Source: Acidobacteriota bacterium
Lineage (GTDB): Bacteria > Acidobacteriota > Terriglobia > Bryobacterales > Bryobacteraceae
Direction: 5' to 3'
Length of the DNA stretch: 64,000 bases
Assembly (NCBI GenBank): GCA_018268935.1
Contig: JAFDVS010000104.1
Location: 1-64,000, forward strand
Positions 26,525 to 36,151 of the stretch are shown one piece after another (the stretch's first letter is position 1; every line of letters starts with the position of its first letter). A model generated the notes under the pieces. It saw only the letters and a list, made by a program, of their open reading frames with translations. It made no database searches and was not told the DNA's origin. A program made the position numbers and the translations under genes.

Positions 26525-28501
26525 CTACTCCCAAACCCGTAATGCTTGCCCCAATGCATCCACCTGCCTCACACTCTTCCCATACAGCCGGTACACCGCC
26601 GAAGTCAGCCGGTAGGATTCCGGCAGAGCCGTCAATGACACGATCTCGCGCGGCGCAACCATCGCCGCCACCTCCGCCAGATCCGTCACCCGCAGCACAT
26701 TCAGCAGCGGTGGACCCTGCCAGTGCGAGCCCGGCGGATCATCGAGAATCACGCGTGTAATGCGCGAATCCAAAGCCGCCGCATGCAAAGCCAACCCGCC
26801 CATCGTCTTTCTTCCATACAGTGAAATCGATTTCACCGGCAGCTTCTCTTCGTCCACCAGGTAGTCCACTGCGCGCAGCACATCCCACAACTGCAGGCTT
26901 TCTACGGTTCCGCCCAGCAGCGCCGCTGTCATCTGAGTGGCTGCAAAGCGGAAGTTCGTCATGGGGTAGTCCACCGCCCGTGGATTCACTACCAAAACCA
27001 CGTGCGTCGACAACGCCGACAGCAGCAGATCGTAATCCACGCCGAACACGATGTCGTCTTTCCCTTTCACATAAATCAACGCCCGCTGCCGCGCCTTTTC
27101 CTCCCGGGGCACAAACAGTTCCCCATGCACCCGCACGTTCTTCTCCGTGCTGAACTGCACGCGGTAGGAATCGGCGTAGTTCTGCGTCCACATCTTGTGC
27201 TCGGCCTTCCAAACAGCAAACGGCTCTTTTGTTTTAGGGAAGGCGCGGTAGACCTTGTCCTTCAATCCCGCTGCCACCGCCGTTTTGCGCTTCTCCCAGG
27301 CGGGCAACGACACCGGCGCGGCCAGCTTCGGCAGCGGCAGAAAACTCTTGTGAATCGCTTCATTGCGGGAATCGGAAGGCAGCGTCTTCAGCACCCGCAG
27401 CGTGGCCGCTGTCTCGCGGTCGAACTTCGGTTCCTGATACGGAGTCTCATCCTTTCGCATCCAGCGGTTCAACCATTCATTGGCCGCTTTGCGATAGCCG
27501 GGGTTGTCCACATGCCCTGTCTCTTCTTCATACTCCGTCACCGCTTCCGGCACTCCGTACCACTGGTACACCGGGCGCAGGCATTCATACACCGGCCGGT
27601 AACCCGTCGGAGGAAACGCTCCGTCCTTCGTCGCATTCACAATCCGCAGCGGACGCGGCGCAATCAGCGCCCCCACCAGCGGCAGATCCATCTGATAGGT
27701 ATTCCAGAAATAGATGCAATCGCAATTCTGCTGCACCGTGTCGTGCTGCACATGCGGGCCAACGGCCCACGTCCCATGCACCGGTGCCGCAACGCGAAAC
27801 CGTTCATCCGCTGCTGCCGTAAACCACGATACGGCGCCTCCGCCGGAGCGCCCCGTGATCCCCGCATTCTTCGCATCCACGTCCTTGCGCGTCTCCAGAT
27901 AATCCAGTGCGCGCATCGCATTCCACACTTCCACACCCGCCGGCGTATAGCCCAGCGATAACCAGTTGTACATGCCGAGATTGTGCAACCCGTGATGCAG
28001 CCCGCCAATCTCGCCGAACTCGATGGTATCGAGAACAAACGCCGCAAACCCCTGCTCCGCGAACCACACCCCATGATGCTGATAGGTGATCTTCGCCCCA
28101 TCCGGGGAAGGGGAGTGCCCCGTGACATAAACAACAGCCGGATACGGCGCCTTCGCCCCCTTCGGCAGATACAAATTCCCCGTGACATACAATCCGGGGC
28201 TGCTTTGGAAGACGATATTCTCAACCCGGAAATCAGCGCGTTCAAATCCACCCGTGATCCGAGCCTGCAGTGGCGTGCGCGCAGGCAGCGGATCGAGCCC
28301 CAGCATATCCAGGAACTGCCGCTTTACCTCCGGCCGCCGCTTCTTCCAATCCTCCAACCCGGAAATGCCCGCGAATTGCCCCGCGGTAATCGCTGCGGCC
28401 CGCTCCGCCAGATTCTTCTGAAACAGTTCGTAGCGCTGCGCCGGGTTCAGCGGCTGGCCCCAAAGGGAACCAGCCGCGAGTAACAAAACAAGGAGTTGCA
28501 T
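26525..28501 (-). CDS. Acetylxylan-esterase-like double alpha/beta hydrolase
   Basis: A 658-residue secreted protein (signal peptide about 1-17, ending WGQ). The first half is an alpha/beta hydrolase of the acetylxylan-esterase (AXE1-like) group with nucleophile S219 (GRSGGG), an acid near residue 298 (ATKDGAFPP) and H330 (ETGHVDN). The second half (about 430-650) looks like another hydrolase fold, but its nucleophile elbow reads GRKTMGG, with no Ser, so it is probably inactive. The likely job is removing acetyl or similar ester groups from a polysaccharide. Its ATG shares one base with the TGA of the upstream receptor (TGATG), indicating coupled translation. Confidence 0.8.
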   Translation of the reverse strand: MQLLVLLLAAGSLWGQPLNPAQRYELFQKNLAERAAAITAGQFAGISGLEDWKKRRPEVKRQFLDMLGLDPLPARTPLQARITGGFERADFRVENIVFQSSPGLYVTGNLYLPKGAKAPYPAVVYVTGHSPSPDGAKITYQHHGVWFAEQGFAAFVLDTIEFGEIGGLHHGLHNLGMYNWLSLGYTPAGVEVWNAMRALDYLETRKDVDAKNAGITGRSGGGAVSWFTAAADERFRVAAPVHGTWAVGPHVQHDTVQQNCDCIYFWNTYQMDLPLVGALIAPRPLRIVNATKDGAFPPTGYRPVYECLRPVYQWYGVPEAVTEYEEETGHVDNPGYRKAANEWLNRWMRKDETPYQEPKFDRETAATLRVLKTLPSDSRNEAIHKSFLPLPKLAAPVSLPAWEKRKTAVAAGLKDKVYRAFPKTKEPFAVWKAEHKMWTQNYADSYRVQFSTEKNVRVHGELFVPREEKARQRALIYVKGKDDIVFGVDYDLLLSALSTHVVLVVNPRAVDYPMTNFRFAATQMTAALLGGTVESLQLWDVLRAVDYLVDEEKLPVKSISLYGRKTMGGLALHAAALDSRITRVILDDPPGSHWQGPPLLNVLRVTDLAEVAAMVAPREIVSLTALPESYRLTSAVYRLYGKSVRQVDALGQALRVWE

Positions 28502-31500
28502 CAATAATCCAGCCTAAGCCCGAACAGCATCGAGCGGCCACCTTGCGCCGTGGTCACCAGCCCGAAATCGCCGCCGGTGATGTTCGTGGCCGGGTTGTTG
28601 AAGTTCGCACGGTTGAACGCATTGAACATTTCCCAGCGGAACTGGAATACGCCGCTTTCCTTCAACCGCCAGTTCTTGTGCAATCCGGCGTTCCAGTTCA
28701 CCGTGCCCGGCCCGGTCAGGATGTAGCGAGCCGAGTTCCCATAGAAACCGCGCCCCGTCAACGGCCGCACGAACGAATTCGTATCGAACACCGGACGCGA
28801 GGTCTGAATGCGGTCGCGCATCTCACCGGAATCGAAGTTGCCATCCCCAATCCGATCCGGCCTTCCTCCGAACTGGTTGGTGTTGGCTGGATCGGTGTTG
28901 GAGAAGGCAGGGCTCAGACGGGCGCCGGTCGACATCGTCGTAATGCCCGCCAACTGCCAGCCGCCGATCACATGATTCACCACCGTGGGAATGGTTGAGC
29001 CAAACTTCTGCCCCCGCCCATACGGAACGTCGATGACGTAGCTGAACCGCAGTTGCTGGCGCCGCAGATTGCTGTCATCTCCGCGCTCCAGCCAGCGCTC
29101 ATATTGATTCTGCTGGCTGCCGCCGGAGTAGTTGCGCAGATCCACATCGGTCAATCCCTTCGCCCAGGTGTAGTTCACGTTGTACCAGACGCCTTTGGCC
29201 ACACGTCGATCGGCCTGGAACGTGAAGCCGTGATAGTTGGACGAGCCGCCGGTCTGAATCAGATTCGCCGCATTGAACCGCGGATACGGACGCCGTGCCG
29301 TGCTGAACGCCGTGGTGCTCGGCCGCAGTAAATTGAGATCGTCGTTGAACGGCACGTTGATGCTGCGCGTCCCGACGTAGCCAATGTCCACAGCCATCCC
29401 CCAGATCTGCCGGCCGATGGACAGATTCATCTGCTGCGTGCGCTCATTGGGAAATGCCGCGCTGTTGCCGCTGATGGTTTGAATGCCGGCAAACGAAGAT
29501 GTGGTGCGGAACGGATTCGGGAACTGGATGGCCGGTGTATTGGCGTTCTCAATGATGAACGTCTCCTGCGATTGCCACGGCCCGCCCGTCTGATTCAAGG
29601 CCAGCAGCCCGGGCCAAAAGTGGGTGTAGATACCGAAGCCCGCGCGGATCACCGTGGTCGCATCGCCGAACGGCCGGTAGGCCAGGCCGATGCGCGGATT
29701 CCAATTGTTGCTGTCGCTCTTCATGAGGCTCCGCTCGGGCAGGCCTGCGCGTGAAGCCGTCACAATCGGGAGAGTGGCCACTACGCTCGGCACCAGGTCA
29801 GAGGGAATAGCGGTGCCCGCCGTCACCATGCTGCCCGTCGCCGGATCGAAAGTGAACATGCGGTCGAATTTCTCCACCCACGGAGTCTGATACTCATAGC
29901 GAATGCCGTAGTTCAGAGTGAGACGGCTGTTGATCTTGAAATCGTCTTGCCAGTAGAAGCCTGTGTGCGTGCTGCGTGTGTAGGCATTGGGCCGCGCCAC
30001 ACCCTTCGATGCACTCACCGGCCAGCCCAGCAGGAAGTTCGCATACGCCAACCCGCTCAACCGGTCGTCAAACGCATACTGCCCGCGCAGGAACAGCGGC
30101 TTGTTCTGATTGTTCACCTGTAAGCGACGCACATCCACGCCCATCTTGAAATTGTGACGCCCGCGATACCACGAGAAATTGTCGATCGCCTGGTAGGTGT
30201 TCTGCGCCGTGTAGCTGTCGTTGCGTCCCGCCGTCCCATGGAACGGCAGCGCCCCGGCAAAGCTGAACCCCGGCATCCCGGCAATCGCCGGATCGTTGTT
30301 CGGGTTGTCGATCCCCTGTATCCCAAGCAGCGACTGAATATTCTCACCGAACATCGTGTCGAAGCTGCGGGTGTAGGTGCGATTGAATCCAACCTTCGCT
30401 TCATTCACCAGACTCGGCGAGAAGGTGTGCGTATCGGAGATCACCACGCTGCGCCCCGGCAAATTCGACAGGTTGCTCGATTGCCCGTAGCCGCTCTTCA
30501 ACCCGCCCGGATAAAAATTCTTGTTGTTGATGGTCAGTCCGACGCGCGCGAACAGCAGGTTCTTGTCGTTGATTTTGTGATCGCCCCGGAACGAGTAGAC
30601 GTCGGAATCGTACTTCCCGCCGGGGTCGGCGTAGTAGTTGTTCGTCATCCCATACGTGCCCAAGCCCACCTGGTTCGGCTCCGGATACACCAGGTCGTTC
30701 ACTTTCTGCGCGATCGGGCTGATGCGGCTCGTGGGAACGCGGTTGCCGGCAAACGGCTGATTGTTCGCCAGGCTGTCCACCAGGTTGATGCGCCCGGCCA
30801 GGGCAGAGAAGTCGCCGCCCCGCATCGCCGCCGTCGGCACGCTGAAGATCATGCGGTTCCCAATCCGGTACCGCGCCCCGCTGTAGGATGCGAAGAAGAA
30901 CGTCCGGTTCTTGCCGTTGTACACCTTAGGAATGAAGACCGGGCCGCCGCCGTTCAGCGCGAACATGTTGTGATTCGTAAACGACACAGGCACGCGATCC
31001 GACCACGCCCGCGCGGAAAACTTGCTGTTGAAAATCCCCCAATACAACGACCCGTGCGGATCGTTCCCACCGCCTTTGCTAACGGCCGCGAACTGCGCTA
31101 CCTGCGGATACTCGGCCGAGCTGTTGGCGGTGAGGATCTTAATTTCCGCGAACGTTTCGATGTCCCCGGAAAAGCCATTGGCCGTGTTGCGGCTGCTCAC
31201 CATATCGTTCACCGAGATGCCGTCGGAAGTGAAATTGTTCGCCGTATCGCGCGCGCCGTTCACCTCAAACCCGCTCGCGCTCTGCACGCCGGCGGTGACG
31301 TTGGTGATGTTCGCCCAACCGCGGCCCTGCGTGCTCAACGGCAGTTGCGCGAAATCGCGCGCCGTTTTCAGATTCGACAAGGTGGCCGTTTCCGTCTCCA
31401 CCTGCGTCGTGCCGCCTTCTACAGTCACTGTAGTGGTGACGTCGCCCACTTCCAGCCGCACGTCCACGCGCTTGATCTGCGCCGACGAAAGATCGATCTT

Positions 31501-31767
31501 CGTCTGGCTCAGCGCGCGGAATCCGGGGGCCTTCACGTCCACGCGGTACCACCCCGCTTCAAGCCCCGAAACGCGGTAATCGCCTGCGGCATCCGACTTC
31601 ACTGCACGCGCGAAATTGGTGCCTTCATTACGCACGGTGACATCGGCCCCCGGCACCGGTGATCCGGTGGCGTCGGTCACCGTACCCAGCAAGCTGCTCT
31701 GTGTGGCTTGGCCAAACGCCAGACTGGCGGCGAATAGGAAAGCGAGTGGAAGGGACATCCTAGACAT
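28501..31767 (-). CDS. TonB-dependent receptor of the ROK-controlled locus
   Basis: A 1,088-residue receptor: signal peptide ending FGQ, carboxypeptidase-regulatory domain (about 25-105; SPVPGADVTVRNEGT, and SDAAGDYRVSGLEAGWY), plug (about 115-250), barrel ending in Tyr (LFGLRLDY). The ATG at 31767 follows GAGGAGG at 5 nt. It leads a minus-strand operon with the esterase-like and 433-residue proteins, and the palindrome TTTCACTTAGTGAAA lies 23 bp upstream. It is clearly divergent from the receptor at 3264 and has no sulfatase neighbour, so the substrate is probably different. Confidence 0.92.
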   Translation of the reverse strand: MSRMSLPLAFLFAASLAFGQATQSSLLGTVTDATGSPVPGADVTVRNEGTNFARAVKSDAAGDYRVSGLEAGWYRVDVKAPGFRALSQTKIDLSSAQIKRVDVRLEVGDVTTTVTVEGGTTQVETETATLSNLKTARDFAQLPLSTQGRGWANITNVTAGVQSASGFEVNGARDTANNFTSDGISVNDMVSSRNTANGFSGDIETFAEIKILTANSSAEYPQVAQFAAVSKGGGNDPHGSLYWGIFNSKFSARAWSDRVPVSFTNHNMFALNGGGPVFIPKVYNGKNRTFFFASYSGARYRIGNRMIFSVPTAAMRGGDFSALAGRINLVDSLANNQPFAGNRVPTSRISPIAQKVNDLVYPEPNQVGLGTYGMTNNYYADPGGKYDSDVYSFRGDHKINDKNLLFARVGLTINNKNFYPGGLKSGYGQSSNLSNLPGRSVVISDTHTFSPSLVNEAKVGFNRTYTRSFDTMFGENIQSLLGIQGIDNPNNDPAIAGMPGFSFAGALPFHGTAGRNDSYTAQNTYQAIDNFSWYRGRHNFKMGVDVRRLQVNNQNKPLFLRGQYAFDDRLSGLAYANFLLGWPVSASKGVARPNAYTRSTHTGFYWQDDFKINSRLTLNYGIRYEYQTPWVEKFDRMFTFDPATGSMVTAGTAIPSDLVPSVVATLPIVTASRAGLPERSLMKSDSNNWNPRIGLAYRPFGDATTVIRAGFGIYTHFWPGLLALNQTGGPWQSQETFIIENANTPAIQFPNPFRTTSSFAGIQTISGNSAAFPNERTQQMNLSIGRQIWGMAVDIGYVGTRSINVPFNDDLNLLRPSTTAFSTARRPYPRFNAANLIQTGGSSNYHGFTFQADRRVAKGVWYNVNYTWAKGLTDVDLRNYSGGSQQNQYERWLERGDDSNLRRQQLRFSYVIDVPYGRGQKFGSTIPTVVNHVIGGWQLAGITTMSTGARLSPAFSNTDPANTNQFGGRPDRIGDGNFDSGEMRDRIQTSRPVFDTNSFVRPLTGRGFYGNSARYILTGPGTVNWNAGLHKNWRLKESGVFQFRWEMFNAFNRANFNNPATNITGGDFGLVTTAQGGRSMLFGLRLDY

Positions 31768-31790
31768 GGAACCTCCTCAGCAAGACATTT

Positions 31791-31805
31791 TTCACTTAGT
31801 GAAAT
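31791..31805. promoter_or_regulatory. Operator, receptor operon (ROK-type palindrome)
   Basis: TTTCACTTAGTGAAA is a perfect palindrome (7-bp arms, one central base) in the 106-bp gap between the ROK gene and the receptor. A close match occurs before the ROK gene at 33088-33102. It is the likely binding site of the ROK repressor. Confidence 0.65.
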
Positions 31806-31873
31806 ACTGCCTCACGGCACGCCGAATGTCAAGGTGGTTGCAGTGGCGCGGGCCTCCAGGCCGGCGCCTAACT

Positions 31874-33064
31874 TCACACCGCCCGCGATTGAAACTCTGT
31901 AAAGAACCCGCTTAACACCAGCGCCAGTGTCCCCATCAAACTCGCGTCAGACCCATGCCGCGCTTTCACAATCCGCATCCGCGCCAGACATCGATACGCC
32001 ATGCGCGCCCGCAACACCGTCATCACCCGCTCTTCCATCAGATCCCAACCGGCGGCCAGATACCCATCGACGACGATAGCCTCCGGGTTGAACGCCGCAT
32101 TCAAATTCACAATCCCGCGCCCCACATACTCCGCCGCCTCATCCAACGCCCGCAACGCCTCCCGATCGCCCTCCCGAGCCCGCGCCACCACCTCCAGCGC
32201 GGTCACCTTCTCCGCTCCCCCATACATCCGCACCAGAGCGAAATCGGAAGCATACTGCTCCCAACAACCCGTGTTCCCGCACAGGCAAGGCCGCCCATCC
32301 GGCACCACCGTGACGTGCCCGAATTCGCAGGCTTCCCCATACGCCCCCAGCAGCGGTTTTCCATCCAGAATGACACCCGTTCCCAATCCGTCATGCGCGG
32401 TTAAGAACACGAAATTATCCATCACCTTCGCCCCCGGCTCGCCAAACCACCGCTCGGCCAGCGCCGACAAAATCGCGTTGTTTTCGTAGTAAACGTGCGT
32501 CTTCAGCCCGTGCGTCAGGATCGACCCCAACGGCACGTTCACCCACCCCAGATTCTCCGCGGCCACCACCAGTCCAGTGCCGCGATCAAGCGTCCCGGGT
32601 ATGCTCACGCCAACGCCAAGCAGCGATTGCTTCCGGCCCAACCCGCCGATCATCCCATCCAGCGCTTCGCGTACACGGCGCAGCACCACATCCGGATTCC
32701 CGTGCCATGCCACCGCCTTCTGCTTCAGCAGACGCCCGTTCAAATCCGCCATCACCACTCGTGTGACAGGCAAGGCGATCTCCACGCCCATGGCCACCAT
32801 GGCGTCCGGGCAAAGCGTCAGCGCCAGCGGGCGGCGCCCCATCGGCACATCCCCGTTCTTCTCGCCGATCGCCAGCAAGCCGCGCTTCCGCATGCGGTCC
32901 ACAATCAGCTTTACGGAGCTTGGCGCAAAACCCGTCATGCGCGACATATCGCTCTGTGAGATGCCTGTGTTTTGCCGGATGATGTTCAGCAGCAGCCGTT
33001 CATTGGCTTCGCGCAGGTCGGATTTGCGCAACGCCCCGCGCGAGGTAACGGTAACCGACGACAT
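31874..33064 (-). CDS. ROK-family transcriptional repressor
   Basis: A 396-residue NagC/XylR-like regulator. The N-terminal winged helix-turn-helix is at about 18-80 (SQSDMSRMTGFAPSSVKLIVDR) and the sugar-kinase-like effector domain follows. The ROK zinc motif is clear: CEFGH, then CLCGNTGCWE. The kinase-type Asp region (YYENNAIL) has Asn in place of the catalytic Asp of the ENDAN motif, consistent with a sensor rather than an enzyme. It probably represses the downstream receptor operon and itself, as matching palindromes precede both. The inducer is unknown; xylose or a related sugar would fit the esterase. Confidence 0.9.
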   Translation of the reverse strand: MSSVTVTSRGALRKSDLREANERLLLNIIRQNTGISQSDMSRMTGFAPSSVKLIVDRMRKRGLLAIGEKNGDVPMGRRPLALTLCPDAMVAMGVEIALPVTRVVMADLNGRLLKQKAVAWHGNPDVVLRRVREALDGMIGGLGRKQSLLGVGVSIPGTLDRGTGLVVAAENLGWVNVPLGSILTHGLKTHVYYENNAILSALAERWFGEPGAKVMDNFVFLTAHDGLGTGVILDGKPLLGAYGEACEFGHVTVVPDGRPCLCGNTGCWEQYASDFALVRMYGGAEKVTALEVVARAREGDREALRALDEAAEYVGRGIVNLNAAFNPEAIVVDGYLAAGWDLMEERVMTVLRARMAYRCLARMRIVKARHGSDASLMGTLALVLSGFFTEFQSRAV

Positions 33065-33087
33065 GGGTTCGCCTTCAGCTTACCTTT

Positions 33088-33102
33088 TTTCACCCACTGA
33101 AA
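33088..33102. promoter_or_regulatory. Operator, ROK gene (autoregulation)
   Basis: TTTCACCCACTGAAA shares both arms with the palindrome at 31791-31805 and lies 24 bp before the ROK start codon. It overlaps the last codons of deoB. Confidence 0.6.
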
Positions 33103-34265
33103 GAAAGGCAGTCGAGGAAGCTCTCGCCCTTGGCGATAGATACGCCGAAGTTCTCTGCCACCGTCTGCCCGATATCCGATAAAGAGCCGCGAGTCCCCAA
33201 ATCCACTCCCGCCTGCACACTGGGGCCGAAGGCCAGCACCGGCACATACTCCCGGCTGTGATCGGTGGAAGGTGTAGTCGGATCGCACCCATGGTCGGCC
33301 GTGAAGATCGCCAGATCGCCCGGCTGCAACGAAGCGCGCAGCGAGGGCACCCACGCGTCCACTTCTTCCAACGCCCGCGCATACCCCTCGACATCGTTGC
33401 GATGCCCGTAGAGCATATCGAAATCCACCAGGTTGACGAAGGTCAATCCATCCTTATCTTCGGCCAGAGCCTCCAGCGTCTTCGCCATCCCTTCGGCATT
33501 CGTCTTCGTCTTATCGAACTCGGCGATGCCGCGCCCCAGGAACACATCGAAAATTTTCCCCACACTGATGACGTGGACACCTGCATCCTTCAATTGATCC
33601 AGCAGCATCCCGCGCGGCGGCGGCACAGCGTAATCCTTGCGGTTCGACGTGCGCTTGAATGCGCCTACTTCGCCTTCGAACGGCCGCGCAATCACGCGCC
33701 CCACTTCATGCTTGCCCCGCAGCAGTTCCCGCGCCGTTTCGCAGATCTTGTACTGCTCCCACAGCGGGATGGTCTCTTCGTGCATGGCAATCTGAAACAC
33801 GCTGTCCGCCGAGGTGTACACAATCGGGGATCCGGTGCGCACATGCTCTTCACCGAGTTCCTTGATAATCTCGGTCCCTGATGCTGCCTTGTTGCCCAAC
33901 GTCGGCCGCCCGATGCGCCGCTCGAATTCCTCCATCACCTCCGGCGGAAAACCATTCGGATACAGCGGAAATGGCTTCTCCAAATGAATCCCCACCATCT
34001 CCCAATGCCCGGTGGTCGTATCCTTCCCCGGCGACGCCAGCGTGCATTTTCCGAAAGAGCCCTCAGGCTCAGCCACGCCCGGCAGCCCTTCGATCGGCCG
34101 GATATTTCCAATCCCCAGCGCCCGCAGATTCGGCAGCTCCAATTTGCGCTGCCGGGCGATGTTGCCCAGCGTATCGCTGCCCGCGTCTCCGTAAGCCGCG
34201 GCATCCGGCATCTCGCCAATGCCCACGCTATCCAGCACAATCCACACCACGCGGCGGAAGACCAT
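33090..34265 (-). CDS. deoB: Phosphopentomutase
   Basis: A 391-residue enzyme interconverting ribose (or deoxyribose) 1- and 5-phosphates in nucleoside salvage. It belongs to the alkaline-phosphatase superfamily: the first metal Asp is D12 (VLDSVGIG), the phosphorylated Thr is in GKDTTTGHWEM, and the C-terminal metal site is FTADHGCDPTTPSTDHSREY. The length is normal. The ATG follows GGAGGAA directly after the stop of the thioredoxin-domain gene. Its 3' end overlaps the ROK operator, so no terminator separates it from the ROK gene and readthrough into it is possible. Confidence 0.95.
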   Translation of the reverse strand: MVFRRVVWIVLDSVGIGEMPDAAAYGDAGSDTLGNIARQRKLELPNLRALGIGNIRPIEGLPGVAEPEGSFGKCTLASPGKDTTTGHWEMVGIHLEKPFPLYPNGFPPEVMEEFERRIGRPTLGNKAASGTEIIKELGEEHVRTGSPIVYTSADSVFQIAMHEETIPLWEQYKICETARELLRGKHEVGRVIARPFEGEVGAFKRTSNRKDYAVPPPRGMLLDQLKDAGVHVISVGKIFDVFLGRGIAEFDKTKTNAEGMAKTLEALAEDKDGLTFVNLVDFDMLYGHRNDVEGYARALEEVDAWVPSLRASLQPGDLAIFTADHGCDPTTPSTDHSREYVPVLAFGPSVQAGVDLGTRGSLSDIGQTVAENFGVSIAKGESFLDCLSFSG

Positions 34266-35519
34266 TTATTCCTCCTTCAGCGCTTCTTCAATGCGCTCGC
34301 GCAGCATGTCCTCAAAGCGCTCCGGCACAAACCCGTTCAATCGCGACGTCATCACGCCTTTGCGATTGAAAATCATCGTCGTCGGAATCGACGCCACCTT
34401 CAGCAGATTGGACAATCCATCCTCGTAGTACACCGCTTTGTTCCACTTGTTCTGGGCCAGAAACGGCTTCACCACGTCGCGCTCCTGATCGGTGTTGATG
34501 CCCAAAAACACGACATCGTCACGCCCCTTGAAGCTCGCTTTCACCTTTTCGTAGATCGGATACTGCACGCGGCAAGGCCCACACCATGTGGCCCAGAAAT
34601 CGAGCAGCACCACTTTACCCCGCAGTGACTTCAGATCCAGAGACTCCCCGTTCACGCCGGTAATCGTGTACTCCATGGCGTTCGTCACACCAGAATTCGG
34701 ATCAAGAGCCCGCAACTTCGCTTTGCGTTCCTCCTGCACCGCAATCGAACGGTCATAGGACGCGAGAATGATATCCCCCAGCCCCTTTTCCGATCCATGC
34801 AGCTTCTGATACAAGCCTGCCATCTGCTTCCGAATCGCCAGCCGGTCTTCATCCGTCAACCGGATATCCGGCAGCGAGAACGCATCGGCCAGAAGCGGAA
34901 TCGCCTCGGCAATCTTGTCCTGCTTCAACAACCACGTTGCCGCTTCGCGCGCCGGTTCCGCCGAAGCATAGGCGGCAAAGCTCTTCTTCGCCAGTTCCAC
35001 CGCTTCGGCATAAGCGCCGAGGTGGCCCTTCGCCCGCGCCTGGAACGTATATGCACGCCCCAGCCCGCGATCCAGATCCTCGCGCAACTGCGCATCCATG
35101 CGCGTCGCCGGCTTATCCTGCTCCAACTCGCGCATGCCCTTCTCAAACAGCAGCGCGTACTTCAGCCCGCGCTCATTGCTTTCCTTGTCCTCGCGCGAAG
35201 TCAGCAGCCGCGTCACCCGCTCCAGCACCACCAGGTCATTCGGATTCTTATCCAGATACTGCTCGCCATAGCGAAGAATCCGCGCGTTGTCCCGATTGTC
35301 GATCGCCGCCTTGATCAACGCCCGCTCAATCTCCTCGCGCCGCGCCGACTTCGGATACTTCGCCAGATGCTTCTCCAGCGCGCGGCTGATTTCCATCGGG
35401 CTCGATCCGGCTTCGCCCATCGACTGGCGCAACTCATCGTCCTCGCTCGGCTTCGGCTTGCTGTTCTGCGCCAACAGGGGCAGGGCAGCCAGCAGCGCCA
35501 TCGTCAAAAATCGCTTCAT
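34266..35519 (-). CDS. Thioredoxin-domain (TlpA/ResA-like) exported protein
   Basis: A 417-residue protein with a signal peptide (ending LAQ). The first 250 or so residues are helical and resemble TPR-type repeats (for example KHLAKYPKSARREEIERALIKA). A TlpA/ResA-like thioredoxin domain (about 285-410) follows, with W312-C313-G-P-C316 and the cis-Pro segment SIPTTM. It is probably a periplasmic thiol-disulfide reductase tethered to partners through its helical part. It overlaps the next upstream gene by 4 nt and is followed 1 nt later by deoB. Confidence 0.85.
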   Translation of the reverse strand: MKRFLTMALLAALPLLAQNSKPKPSEDDELRQSMGEAGSSPMEISRALEKHLAKYPKSARREEIERALIKAAIDNRDNARILRYGEQYLDKNPNDLVVLERVTRLLTSREDKESNERGLKYALLFEKGMRELEQDKPATRMDAQLREDLDRGLGRAYTFQARAKGHLGAYAEAVELAKKSFAAYASAEPAREAATWLLKQDKIAEAIPLLADAFSLPDIRLTDEDRLAIRKQMAGLYQKLHGSEKGLGDIILASYDRSIAVQEERKAKLRALDPNSGVTNAMEYTITGVNGESLDLKSLRGKVVLLDFWATWCGPCRVQYPIYEKVKASFKGRDDVVFLGINTDQERDVVKPFLAQNKWNKAVYYEDGLSNLLKVASIPTTMIFNRKGVMTSRLNGFVPERFEDMLRERIEEALKEE

Positions 35520-36151
35520 TGTTGTCCGGCCTTCGGCTTCTGCGGGTTGCGGATGTAATCGGCAATGGAAGCCGCCCGCTCCCGCGCCATGTGCAGATAG
35601 CTATCGTTCTTCGCCACGCGGTCGAGCATCGGCAAATACTGCGGCAGCCCCACCAGCCGGTTGCGCTCCATCGCCGCCTGCATCTGCAGCAGCGCTTTGT
35701 TCACACCCAACTTATCGAAACGCACCGCCTTCTCCAGCGCAATGCGGTGATAGGAGCTCTCGCCCATGCGCTCAAACCAATCCTGCATCTGTTTCCCATC
35801 CTCGTCCTGGGTGAAGTTGAACTTCACTTCCCCCTTCTCGCTGTGGTTCTCGATGCGGAAGAGCTTCTCGCCCATCTTGGCCACGGGAAGCCCCGATTCC
35901 AAAGGCTTCTTGAACCAGTTCAGCTTCTCAGCCAAAGCCCAGATCTGCTTCGTCTCCTCTTCCGTCAATTGCGAAATCAGAGGATCCTCTTCTTTCGGCG
36001 CCTCGCGATATTCCACACGCCCCTTCTGATCGAGCGTGATCTCCATATACGCCGGCGACGATCCGGGAAACGTCTTGCTGTAGAAGATGTGTGGTCCGTC
36101 CGCTGCTGCGGCAAGGATAGTAGTGGCGGTCAAGGCGAGCAGGAATCTCAT
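35516..36151 (-). CDS. Uncharacterised exported protein
   Basis: A 211-residue protein with a signal peptide (MRFLLALTATTILAAAADG). No conserved domain is recognised. The mature part is charged and helix-prone at the C-terminus, with an N-terminal beta region (AYMEITLDQKGRVEYREAP). I chose the ATG at 36151, which overlaps the ruvC stop as ATGA; the same frame is open far upstream but that part is a shadow of ruvC. It is co-translated with ruvC and the thioredoxin protein, which says little about function. Confidence 0.75.
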   Translation of the reverse strand: MRFLLALTATTILAAAADGPHIFYSKTFPGSSPAYMEITLDQKGRVEYREAPKEEDPLISQLTEEETKQIWALAEKLNWFKKPLESGLPVAKMGEKLFRIENHSEKGEVKFNFTQDEDGKQMQDWFERMGESSYHRIALEKAVRFDKLGVNKALLQMQAAMERNRLVGLPQYLPMLDRVAKNDSYLHMARERAASIADYIRNPQKPKAGQQ

